The notes below the pieces were generated by a model, which saw only the letters and a list, made by a program, of their open reading frames with translations, was not told the origin of the DNA and did not search any database. The translations under genes were made by a program, and so were the position numbers. 64,000 nt of DNA, from positions 28,129,777-28,193,776 of the forward strand of contig CM042965.1 in the NCBI GenBank assembly GCA_023678885.1. Reading direction: 5' to 3'. This document shows, in pieces, positions 33,727 through 44,242 of this stretch; the first letter of the stretch is position 1; each line of letters opens with the position of its first letter. Origin of the DNA: Pogostemon cablin. Taxonomy: Eukaryota; Streptophyta; Magnoliopsida; Lamiales; Lamiaceae.

Positions 33727-34196
33727 GGAAGGTCGAACCAAAACACTGGACACGATCAGGAGAGACTGCAGCATCGGTTCGACCAAACTGCAGATGGTTT
33801 GACCTATCCAACAGGTTGAACCATGGTCGAACCCCACAACTCGGAGCACTCTATTTTTTCAGAACACCAGTTCGACCAAACCCATCTTGGTTCGACCTAT
33901 CCAACAGGTCGAACCCAGGTCGAACCGCACCACTTGGAGCACTCTATTTTGTCACAGTAACGGTTCGACCACGACGGTCATAGTTCGACCTATCAAACAG
34001 GTCGAACCTTGGTCGAACCTGATGGCGGAAGAAGTACAGTAGGCCGGTTCGACCTAGGTACCCATGGTTCGACCTGTTCCACAGGTCAAACTAAGGTCGA
34101 ACCTCAAATTCAAAAAGAGAGCCGTTGTCCAGAAGCAAGGTTCGACCAGTACGTACATGGTTCGACCTGTTCCACAGGTCGAACCCTAGTCGAACC
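33694..34196 (+). repeat. Word cassette array in the gag-protease linker (translated)
   Basis: After a partial unit (F 33694, R-like 33712, R 33731), five complete cassettes start at 33776, 33869, 33962, 34046 and 34139, each with words at offsets 0, 20, 38 and 49. Unit steps are 93, 93, 84 and 93 bp, all multiples of three (82 from the partial unit). In the gag-protease frame the units read as RFD...GSTYPTGRT.VEP-type repeats. Three in-frame stops (33724, about 33817 and about 33958) interrupt it; at least the second comes from a CGA-to-TGA change in an R word. Confidence 0.93.
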
Positions 34197-34209
34197 CCAC
34201 CAGAAATTG

Positions 34210-37200
34210 CCTGTTGCCACTCCGAACACTCTCGATGATGTTGATGCTACTCCAGTGGTTCGGAATGAACAAAGTACTGAGATAATAGCTGAGAAAAAGT
34301 GGGAGAGAGCCAAGCGTTTGAGACTCAAAAAGGAGAAAGCGGAGAAGGTTTATCGTGATGAATGGGGGATTGCCAAAACAAAGATACCTCCGCCGTTTCC
34401 TTACAAGCTTGTGAAGAAGGGATTGGAAGAGAAGTTCAAGAAGTTTTCAGAGATAATGAACAAAATAAGCTTGAGCATTCTTTTCTCAGAGGCAATCATG
34501 GAGATGTCGTACTATGCCCGATTTCTAAAGGACATATTGTTAAAGAAGCGGAGCTTAACCAGAATTGAAACGGTGAATTTATCTGAGAATTGCAGCTCAA
34601 TAATCCAAAAGAAGCTGCCGCAAAAGATGAAGGATCCGGGGAGCTTCACTATTCTATGTGAAATCGAAAAGGGGCCGGCACGACGAGCTTTGTGCGATCT
34701 AGGGGCAAGCATCAATTTGATGCCTTTGTCCATCTTTCAGAGGCTTGGTTTGGGGGAGCTTACTCCTACAACAGTGGTTCTCCAATTGGCGGACAGGTCG
34801 ATGACTTTTCCAAAAGGTATAATTGAAGACGTTCTCGTCAAAGTGGAGAAGCTAGTCTTTCCTGTGGACTTTCTTGTGCTAGAGATGGAAGAAGACAAGG
34901 ATAATATCCCTTTAATCTTGGGGAGACCTTTCCTTGCTGTTGGATTGTATACTAAAAGTCTAGCTTTTTGTATGAACAATGTTATAACAATTAATTTGAA
35001 ATGAGAATCATATGATCAAATGATTGCATCTTATAATTTATTTATATGTTCGATGCAATAGTCCACTTACTTTATACTGTAGATAATATGTTGTGCGACA
35101 ACACGCGGAAGATCATATTATCGGTTTCCTTATAAAGTATAAACAGATGCTCACAATCGAGATAGACGGGGACTCTCTATCGGGATGGTTGTAGTGTGGT
35201 TTGGTATTAGCTTGTCTTGGCTATAGAATCACATTAGTGCACTTGTGTGTATTGAGCAGGACCACTTGAGATCGTTCGATTTATACTGACTTATAGGAGA
35301 ACTTGATCTCAGTTATTATGGATGTTCGTGCTCTTAATCCCTATACAATAACCTCGACACATAGGGCCGTATGTATTTCTTTGATTCATCAATGGGTGAG
35401 ATTTACATGCAATTAAATCAATAAACTCGGTGAGTTGGGAAGTAGTGCTGTCTCTATGGTGTGCTGTTAATTATAGAAGGAATCCGTGTCCGTCATAGGT
35501 TGATGATGTCCCCTTGAGGAGCTCATAAGGATTATCATGTAAACCCTGCAGGTGGAATTTATTCCGGCATGATAATGAGGTTGAGTGGTACTACTCTTGG
35601 ATGAGATATTAATTAATTGAGTTGTCAGTAACTTAAATTAATTAATGGACATTGTATATCTTAAACATGGGGAGACTAACAGGCTCATAATAAGAAGGAG
35701 CCCAAAACGTAATTTTGGGATTGGTATGGTAGTGCAGTAATAATATTTTAGTGGAATATATTATTATTATTGGACTTAAGTATAAGCTTTGGGCTAAGCT
35801 TGGATACTTAAGCCCAATGGAGGCCCAACCTAATTTCTCCTCCTGGTCCCTGCTGTAGCCCATGTATATAAGTCACCTCAACTTATCTGGAACCCAAAAT
35901 CTAATTCTTATTCACGTGTGATGAGGGTTGAGAGCAGATTGAGTAGGTCTCGTAGATCGTCGCCCACACGACGTCGAGATCGGACTTGGGACATACAGCA
36001 GAAGACCGGAAGGTCGTTTGCTGCTGCAGTTCGTCATGTTCCAAAATTCATATAAAATCGTACAGTTCTTCGATTTTGATGTATTATATACTGATGGAAA
36101 GCCGTCGAAGAGAGGATCGTCTGAGCATAAAGATCACTCAATTCCAACATCAGAAGAGGAACTTATGGCTATTCTCGTGGGACTGCGCAGACTGCCAGCG
36201 AGAATTCAACCTCTACATCAACCCTTGGTGAAAGGTAATGCGTTTCATGTTTACTTGCTTCCGCTGCTTGTTAGAAATTCATGGAACCCTAATGGGTCAC
36301 GTTAACCAAACGATCGAATGCCAACACTTGCTACTGCTGGAGCTATGATTGATGTTCAGAAAGGAGAGCTTAGATTGCGGATGGACAAAGAAGAAGTTCT
36401 TTTCAACTTAGACAAAGCCATGAAGATGCCCATGGAGTCACAGTGTCATAGTATTGACGTGGTGGAGGAGATTGTGAAAGAGGACATGTCTCTGATCCTG
36501 TCAAAGGATCCTCTTGAGACATGTTTGTTGGAATCTCTTACTTATCCCACTACGGAGCTTGACGGACTCTCCAACGAGGTATGTATTGAATTTCTTGAAA
36601 ACTTACTTGCTTTGGGTGATGACAGGTTTGAATCGAAAAGAACTAAGGCGGAAGAAGTCAAGTGGATGAGAAAGTACTTGCCATTGGATAACGAGAGCTC
36701 TCCGATGGAAGTGAGGAAAGAGGAGTTGAGACTTTTGCCGGAACACTTGAAGTACGCCTTTCTTGGCGACAATAAAAAATATTCGGTAATTGTATCTTCT
36801 TCTCTTGATGATGATCAACTTGAGGAGTTATTGAACGTTCTTAGGAAGTATAAATCTGCGATTGGTTGGTCTCTTGAGGATTTGAAAGGAATTAGTCCTT
36901 CGTATTGTATGCATAGGATAAGATTGATAGATGAGGCGAAGGCAAGTGTTCTGAATCAGCGGAGGATTAATCCCGCAATTCAAGAGGTAATTAGGAAGCA
37001 AATCCTTACGTGGTTGGATGCCGAAATCATATATCCTATTAGTGATAGTCCACATGTGAGTCCATTGCATGTAGTTGCTAAAAAGGGGGGTATGACTGTA
37101 GTAAAAGCTGAGGATGGAGAAGCGATAGCCACAAGGATTCCTACGGGATGGCATACATGTGTTGATTATAGGAAGTTGAATGAGAACACGTATAAGGATC

Positions 37201-39649
37201 ATTTTCCTCTTCCTTTCATGGATCAAATGTTAGATCGTCTTGCAGGGTATGAGTTTTATTATTTCTTGGATGGATACTCGGGGTACAACCAAATTATGAT
37301 TGCCCCCCGAGGATCAAGAAAAGACCACTTTTACTTGCCCCTACGGGACCTTTGCTTTTCGGAAAATACCATTTGGGTTATGTAATGCGCCTGCTACCTT
37401 TCAGAGATGCATGATGGCAATATTCGATGAGTTGATAGAGAAGATAATGGAGGTGTTCATGGATGATTTTTCTGTTTTTGGTTCCTCCTTTGATATTTGT
37501 TTGTCTAACCTAGCTACTGTTTTGAAGAGATGCCAAGTGACTAATCTTGTCTTGAATTGGGAGAAGTGCCACTTCATGGCGAAGGATGAGATTGTTCTTG
37601 GTCATCATGTCTCGGCTAAAGGGTTGCAGGTAGATCATGCTAAAGTGGTGGCGATTGAGAAGCTTCCACCACCGACCAATGAAAGAGGAGTGCGGTCCTT
37701 CCTTGGACACGTCGGTTTTTACAGGAGATTCATAAAAGACTTCTCAAAATACTCTAAGCCCTTATCTCACTTACTTGAAAAGGATGTTCCTTTTGTGTTT
37801 GATGATGAATGTCTAACAGCTTTTCAAGTTTTAAAGGAGGCGCTTATCACTGCACCTATCTTGATCACACCGGATTGAACTCAACCATTTGTACTAATGT
37901 GTGATGAAAGTGATGTAGCACTTGGAGTGGTGCTTGGGCAGCTGAAGGAAAAGAAGTTTTGCGCCATTTACTACGCAAGTAAGACTTTCGATGCAGCACA
38001 AAAGAATTACACGGTGATTGAAAAGGAGTTTTTGGCTGTTGTGTACGCATTCGATAAGTTTCGTCAGTATTTGGTTGGCATGAAGACTATAGTGTACACG
38101 GATCATTCTGCGATTCGGTACTTGATGGAAAAGAAGGGGACGAAGCCTAGGATCATAAGGTGGATTCTTCTACTTCAAGAGTTTGACATGGAGATCCGGG
38201 ATAAGAAAGGTTCTGATAATGTGTTAGCTGATCACCTCTCGAGGTTGGAGACTAGGGAACATTGTGATAATTCTTTCGAGTATATTGAGGAAATGTTCCC
38301 GGATGAAAAGATCATGGCCGTGTTTGTTGAAGGGGCTGAGCGAGCGTGTGTGGTTGCTGCGCAGGGAGTTGATCCATAATATGCGGATTATGTTAATTAT
38401 ATTGCTGTGGGAGAAATTCCAAGGGATCTCAACTGATATCAACTTGCTAAATTCAAAAGGGATGTTGAGACTTTCATATGGTATGATCCGTTTGTGTACA
38501 AAATTTGTACGGATTCTATCATCCGTAGGTGTGTGCCCGAGATGGAGATGGAGAGTGTTCTCGAGTTTTGCCATGCACAACCTAACGGGGGGCACTTCGG
38601 CGCTTAAAAGACAGTAGCCAAGGTACTTCAGTCCGCTCTTTATTGGCCTACCTTGTTCAGGGATTGTGAGACCTATGTGGCGTCGTGCGATAGGTGTCAA
38701 CGCATGGGGAACATTGGTAGGAGAGACGAGATGCCGCTTCAGCCAAGCATAGTGGTCGAGATTTTTGATGTGTGGGGAATAAATTTTATGGGGCCTTTTC
38801 CCCCATCGAATGGATTTCTCTACATTCTACTTGCGGTGGATTATGTTTCTAAGTGGGTGGAAGCGATTCCTACTCGCTTGAATGATTTGAAAACTGTTAT
38901 ATCTTTCTTGAAGAAGCATATCTTTGCCCGTTTTGGAGTCCCTAGAGCACTTGTTAGTGATGGTGGTACGCATTTCTTAAATAAATTTCTTGAGAAGGTG
39001 CTTAAAGGGTATGGTGTTAAGCATGGTCACTACACCCTATCATCCTCAAGCGAATGGGCAAGCGGAGGTCTCTAACCGTCAAGTCAAACAAATTTTGGAG
39101 AAGGTGGTCGGAACCAATAGAAAGGATTGGGCTTTGAAGCTCGATGATGTCGTGTGGGGGTTCCGAACCGCATACAAGATGGTGTTAGATATGTCACCGT
39201 ATCAGATTGTCTATGGGAAGCCGTGCCACTTACCTGTAGAAATTCAACAGAAAGCGTTTTGGGCTTTGCGAAGCTTGAACTTGACTCTCAAGGATGTGAA
39301 GGAGTTGAGGATTACTCACATTAATCTTTTGGAAGAGTTTCGGAGTCGTGCGTACAAGAATTCAGAGATCTATAAGGAAAGGATTAAGAGGTGTCATGAT
39401 TCGAAGATCTCGTACAAGGAGTTCAAGCAAGGAGATGAGGTATTACTTTTTAACTCTTGTTTAAAGCTTTTTGCAGGCAAGTTGAAATCGAAGTGGACGG
39501 GGCGTTCATGATTCATCGAGTCTTAGGAGGGGGGGAGTTTTGAGCTTATTGGCAAGGATGGAGACATTTTTACGGCGAATGGACATCGCTTGAAGCATTA
39601 TAGGTCGCCGGATGATGTTGGTGTCATCTTTGTGGATACCTTGACCTGA
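34210..39649 (+). pseudogene. Athila pol: protease, RT, RNase H, integrase (defective, split)
   Basis: The protease starts in the frame resumed after the array: CDLGASINLMPLSIF (about 34690) has an Asp-Leu-Gly-Ala site (one residue off the usual D-S/T-G) and LILGRPFLA precedes the solo LTR. After the solo LTR (34938-36326) the same codon register continues. RT has HTCVDYRKLNENT (about 37150), YFLDGYSGYNQI, then an extra C in a C run near 37304 shifts the frame. IPFGLCNAPATFQRCMMAIF and VFMDDFSVFG (the YXDD box, about 37460) follow. A TGA at 37876 replaces a Trp. RNase H shows LMCDESDVALG, IYYASKTFDAAQ and YTDHSAIRYLMEKK (about 38095). Integrase has the HHCC zinc site (CHAQPNGGHFGA ... CDRC, 38570-38700) and a catalytic triad in which the first Asp is Asn (GINFMGPF). 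VSDGGTHF and the Glu in ANGQAEVSNRQ remain. Stops at 38377, about 38433 and about 38607, and a shift near 39025, add to the damage. The end at 39647-39649 is approximate. Confidence 0.9.
34938..36326 (+). mobile_element. Solo LTR, TGTTGG family, copy 3, inside Athila pol
   Basis: TGTTGGATTGTATAC at 34938 to GAATGCCAACA at 36326, with a perfect 5-bp target duplication CTTGC (34933-34937 and 36327-36331). There are no PBS or internal sequences, so this is a solo LTR left by recombination. It interrupts the Athila protease-RT coding sequence between codons; both flanks keep the same reading frame once the insert and one TSD copy are discounted. A TATATAAG at 35865 is a candidate TATA box. A short coding-like frame at 35986 is incidental. 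Confidence 0.95.
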
Positions 39650-40130
39650 TTTAGTACCATCGTGACTCTCCGACGTTAAACATGAATGCATGTTGGGGGC
39701 TTTCCCTCCCGTTTTAATGCTTTATTTCATTCGTGTGAGTAAGAAATTTTTATATGTGCGTGCTTACTTATTGACAATTACATCTCTTTGCAAACTTAGT
39801 TTCAACTATAGTTTTTACTAAGTTTGGGGGGGTGTGATGTACTTACCTTGATAAACACCGATAGTATAATCTTTTCTTTGTGATGTTTGTTAGGGGAGTT
39901 GGTTTTTGCGCCATATTAAAATTTTAATGAATTTTGATGTGACGATTTTTTACAACTTGCCTAATGTTAGTGGGTTTTGGTTGTGTTTTCTTTTATGGAG
40001 TTACTCATGAATGATATTTTGTGGAACAAATTTTGGATGAAGTTGTGCTCTAGTTGGTACCTAATGGTTAGTATTGAAGTTTGAAGTGTATAGGGATTGA
40101 AGAACACTCAGTTTGGAAGCTTAAAAGGAT
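39650..40130 (+). other. Athila spacer after pol
   Basis: Non-coding. The GTTTGGGGGGGTGTGATGTA tract near 39827 resembles the polypurine-type sequences of this clade but sits far from the 3' LTR. No gene recognised. Confidence 0.4.
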
Positions 40131-40626
40131 GGTTCGACCAAAGCCATGAGAGGTTCGACCAGTGCCAGGAGGATGAACCGAGCAGAGGAAGTCGAACCGA
40201 CGAAGAAAATCATCCAGTGAGGAGGTTCGACCTGATCATTCTAGGTTCGACCTGTCTAACAGGTCGAACCAAGATCGAACCCGGGACTTAAATCTTACAG
40301 TAGAGTGGTTCGACCTGAGCCGTTATGGTTCGACCTGATCAGAAGGTCGAACCTGAGGTCGAACCAGTCCGTTCAGAGCACTTTGTTTTTCAGGTGATAG
40401 GTTCGACCACGACATTCATGGTTCGACCTATTTAGAAGGTCGAACCCAGGTCGAACCACGAGGAGTAATTGTCCAGAAGGTAGGTTCGACCTGTCACAAG
40501 AGTGGTTCGACCTGTTCAGAAGGTCGAACCTAGGTCGAACCCAAAAGGAAAGTTGTCCAGAAGGTAGGTTCGACCTCGTCACTCGAGGTTCGACCTGTTC
40601 CGCAGATCGAACCCCAGGTTGAACCC
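40131..40626. repeat. Word cassette array between pol and the 3' gene
   Basis: A degenerate first unit (F 40131, F 40152, R-like 40171 and 40190) and five complete ones at 40224 (0/20/38/49), 40307 (0/20/38/50), 40400 (0/20/38/49), 40483 (0/21/39/50) and 40567 (0/20/38/50). Unit steps are 93, 83, 93, 83 and 84 bp, not all multiples of three, in contrast to the linker array. GTCCAGAAGGTAGG precedes some units. Confidence 0.94.
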
Positions 40627-40873
40627 CATCAGGTAAGCATTTCAAGTTGAGTTTTTAGAAGGGTTCGATCATATTTTTTATTCACCAAACCTCGAACCCT
40701 CCCCGAACCGTAACACCCTTGCACAAATTCGTCAGTTACACTTGATTTTGCACCGATTACACAATATTACACTCTTAATTCTTGAATTGGGCGTGGATTT
40801 GGGCGATTTTCATCGCGAATTAGGGCTACAGTCGCGCTTTTGAGTGTTGTGTGCAAATTATCGATTTTTAACC

Positions 40874-43026
40874 ATGGGCAAGATGAAAGGTACGTTCTTT
40901 CAACTCAATTACCTTAGGATTGAAGTTTATTGTAAGAAATTTGTTGTGGGTAAGTTGATTGGTGTTGGTTTTGGTTGAAATTCTTGGTGATAATTGACAG
41001 TGTGGAATTGATTCATATGAATTAATGTTTATTGGTTTGAGATTGCTTGATTATGGATAGAACTTGAGTTTTGTGTGGATTGATCAAGGATATGATGCAT
41101 CTAGAGGAATGAGCATGTTAACTATGTTTGAATTGTTGATAGTTTGAGTTGTTCATGAAGTTCAATTGTTGAAATTTATGTTGAATGGCTTGAATTGGTT
41201 GATGCATGCTTGTTGTTTATTAATTGAAGATTAAAGAGAGTGTGATGGATGATGTTTTGAGCAAGTGGTGTTGAGATAATAGTTGGAGTTGATTAAGCAT
41301 GGATGCTTGAAGTCTTGAGTAGAGTATAGGATATGCTAGTCATATACTTGTGTTCTTGTCTTGTTGGTTGTGTTGAAATAGTTGTTTTCAGGAAAGAGAC
41401 AAGGATCAAATAAAGGGAAGGGTAAGGTGGATGAAGCGAGATCGAAGAAGAGGCAACCCCTCAAATGTGAACATAGTGATGAGGAAGCTGAGGATACAAG
41501 AGCGTTTACCCGAAAACTTTAAAATTCAAATGCAAAACTGGGACGAGATTAAAGAAAAGTGGGAAGAAGTCTTAGACAAGATAGCTCGGACAAGATACCA
41601 AGATGATGAGGCCATGATACTTATGAGCATTAGGGATGATATGACGATGTTGTTCGATCGAGTGGGGATCCGCAGATTTATGGAGTTGAAGAAGCTGACT
41701 TACTTCCACGTTACAACGGAGGTAGTGTGCTCATTTGAGATGGAAAAGGACCCACTTGGTTACCCGTATCAGTGCTCATTTCAGTTAGGAGGAGTCCGAA
41801 GGAGATGGACGGCTGAGGATTTTAATCAGCTTTTTTAGACGCCTCTAGAGATTTCTCGAGTGGAGAATGGACACTTCAACGCTAATAGGTTTTGGAGGGA
41901 GATAACCGGGAAGATCCGAGACTATAAGATTAGGCAGGCTCGTGCGACCTCGATCAAGAATCCAGTGTTGAAATATATGGATCGAGTGCTCAGAAATACA
42001 CTGTTTGCTCGTTCGAAGGGAGGCTGTGTGTCTAGAGGAGAACTTTATGCCTTAAGGTGTATGATGAATGGGGTGAAGTTCAATGTGGGAACATATTTCA
42101 TCGCGCAACTGTATCGCTTCAGGACCATTGGATTCCAGAAGATGAACATTGGAGGATTACTGACGATTGTAGCTGAGCACTACAATATGGACTTCACCGA
42201 CATTACACCTGTTAGAGGAGAGCCCGACTTGGTGATGCTCACATGTGTAAAGGGAGGATTTGCACACTTTAGAGATGGTGATTGGTTCTTCACGAGAGGA
42301 CCAAAGCCATTCGACTTTATGTTTCCCTTTGACATGAGCAACATGACCACTGTCCGAGAGGCGAGGAACTTGTTGATGAACTCCCTAGGGCACACTGCTC
42401 TGTCTGTGACTGTGAAGACCAATGGGGATTGGAGAGCCGTGGCTAGGTTGTGTGTCGAAGGTAGATTGGAGGAGCTACAGCAAATTGTGGAACAGGGAGA
42501 GTACCATCCGCCATCGCACCAGCCACTACAGTGGCCACAGCAGCCCGAGGTCGAGCATCGGGAAGATGAGCAGCCAGAGATGGAGATTCCAGAAGAGGAG
42601 CAGCACGATGCACCTCAGCATGAGCTAGCACCGCGTCAGCAGCGGGCTATCCCGAATGATACACGCGAGCAGCTCCGCCTTATTCAGGAGCAGCTGGTCG
42701 CAATTGTTGCTAGCCAGCAGGAGACAAACCGGCAGCTCGCACTCGCCAACGCCAACTATGCTACTCTGAATGAGAAGTATACGGCCTTGAATGAGAAAGT
42801 TGGTAGGTTGGGTGATCGAGTTGATTATTTGGATAGGCACATGATCTACACCGAATTGTGGAGCGGAGGCTTGATGATGAGGATGATGATGATGAGGGTG
42901 ATGATGCTCCGGAGGAGTAGTCTTTTAGGTTTTTTTTGGTTTCCTCCGGTTCATCTTGATTCTATTATTTTTCCTTTTATATTTAGGTTGGGGTATGATT
43001 CATGCGTGAGTGGAATGTATAAGTGA
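40874..43026 (+). pseudogene. Athila ORF-1-type gene 3' of pol, with 502-bp intron (defective)
   Basis: The position is that of the extra gene of Athila elements (env-like or ATHILA ORF-1 family; function unknown). A short exon from ATG 40874 ends at a consensus donor AAAG|GTACGT (40890). The acceptor TTTTCAG at 41391 opens a second exon with a Lys-rich start (GKRQGSNKGKGKVDEARSKK). The main frame (41431-43026) needs a frame change near 41500 and has one TAG at 41836. Its core is FMELKKLTYFHVTTEVVCSF, RTLFARSKGG-like (read here NTLFARSKGGCVSRGELYAL), GVKFNVGTYFIAQLY and DFTDITPVRGEP (about 41690-42220), followed by a Gln/Glu/Pro-rich stretch and a coiled-coil heptad region (NEKYTALNEKVGRLGDRVDY, about 42770-42830). 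I see no signal peptide or convincing transmembrane segment, which argues against an envelope role. The C-terminus past about 42880 is low complexity and uncertain. Confidence 0.75.
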
Positions 43027-44242
43027 TATCTTGTATGATTAATTGGGTATAAGCTTATTGATTTTTGTGCATTCATATGTTCATGTGTTAATTTCTATTG
43101 ATGAAAAACATGTTTAGTTGATAAGTATATTGAGTTCTTGTGGAATTGATCTTAGTTATGTGCTATGAGGAGTACTAGGATTACCTATGTGAGGATTTGA
43201 GCTTTTTAATCATGCTTGATCATGATTATTTTATTCTTGAGAGGATAATTCATATGAACGTATTCTAGAACATGGCTTGGAGTCTTGTGTGAGACTTATG
43301 ATTGATAAATTGCTAGGACATGATCTTAGGCCATTATTTTGTTATTAAGCTACTTAGCCAAATTTATCCTTCCTAATGATCTTATTAATCTTTGGATGCT
43401 CTGTTGAGCCGTTAAAGCTTTTTCTTTGGTAGCCGAAGTGAATAACCATATAAATATTTACTTGAGCCTTGATTAACCTAATCCTTGGTAGAGAGAGTGG
43501 AGGAGAGTAAGTGTTGCAAGAAGAAAAGGAGGATAGAACATGGTTGGATGAAAAGAATATGGTTAAATCTTGTTTAGGGGTAGTGCCCGAAACTGGTACC
43601 CCGATTGTTTATACTTGTTGCATGAAGCTTAGCAGCTGATGGCCTATATATGAGAAGGGTAGTGCCTAAAACCGGTACCCGAATTGTTTAAGAAGATGAT
43701 GTTGATGCCATGAAAAGAAGGAAATTCAGGAATTTTACAAGTTCAAGAGACGACATTGGAGGAGAACTTGCTGTAAGAAGAAGAAATCGAGGACCTCCAA
43801 GGTAACTCTCTACTAGTGTCTTAAGTCACTAAGTCCAAATTTTCCTACCTTTTTCCAAAGAGCCAACATTATAACCTAAAAACAAGTCCTTCGTGATCCT
43901 AGTGAAGAGTTGATTATAAGTTGATTTTTGAGACCTTTGCCAAGCTTATGGTTACGCGTGAATATGTATTGATATGAGTGTTTATATTAACCTATATAGT
44001 GCCTCACGCACTTGAGTGGAAGAGAATAAATACTTATCTTGTGAGAGAAATTACTTAGTACTCCGAATGGTATGTGATTGGATTGATTTTGCATGAGTGA
44101 TATATATGAAGCAATTAATACTTGTTTGATTGAATGAAGTTGCATGTGTGATATATATTGTACTTGATCTTGGTGAATTATACACGACTCCCGTGGTTTG
44201 ATTTGGTTGCCTCGGGACGAGCAACATGTAAGTTTGGGAGTT
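43027..44242 (+). other. Athila 3' noncoding region
   Basis: No coding sequence. A short duplicated phrase (GGTAGTGCCCGAAACTGGTA near 43576 and GGTAGTGCCTAAAACCGGTA near 43659) stands out. The last bases before the LTR, AAGTTTGGGAGT at about 44230, are the likely polypurine tract, although it is broken by T's. Confidence 0.55.

Noticed and set aside
35986..36231. Frame starting MGHTAEDRK in the solo LTR, similar to one at 935-1129
   Set aside because: The similarity is due to both lying in copies of the same LTR; the frames diverge quickly and have no domain.
40874..43026. True retroviral envelope gene
   Set aside because: No signal peptide, cleavage site or transmembrane segment visible; the core resembles the ATHILA ORF-1 family.
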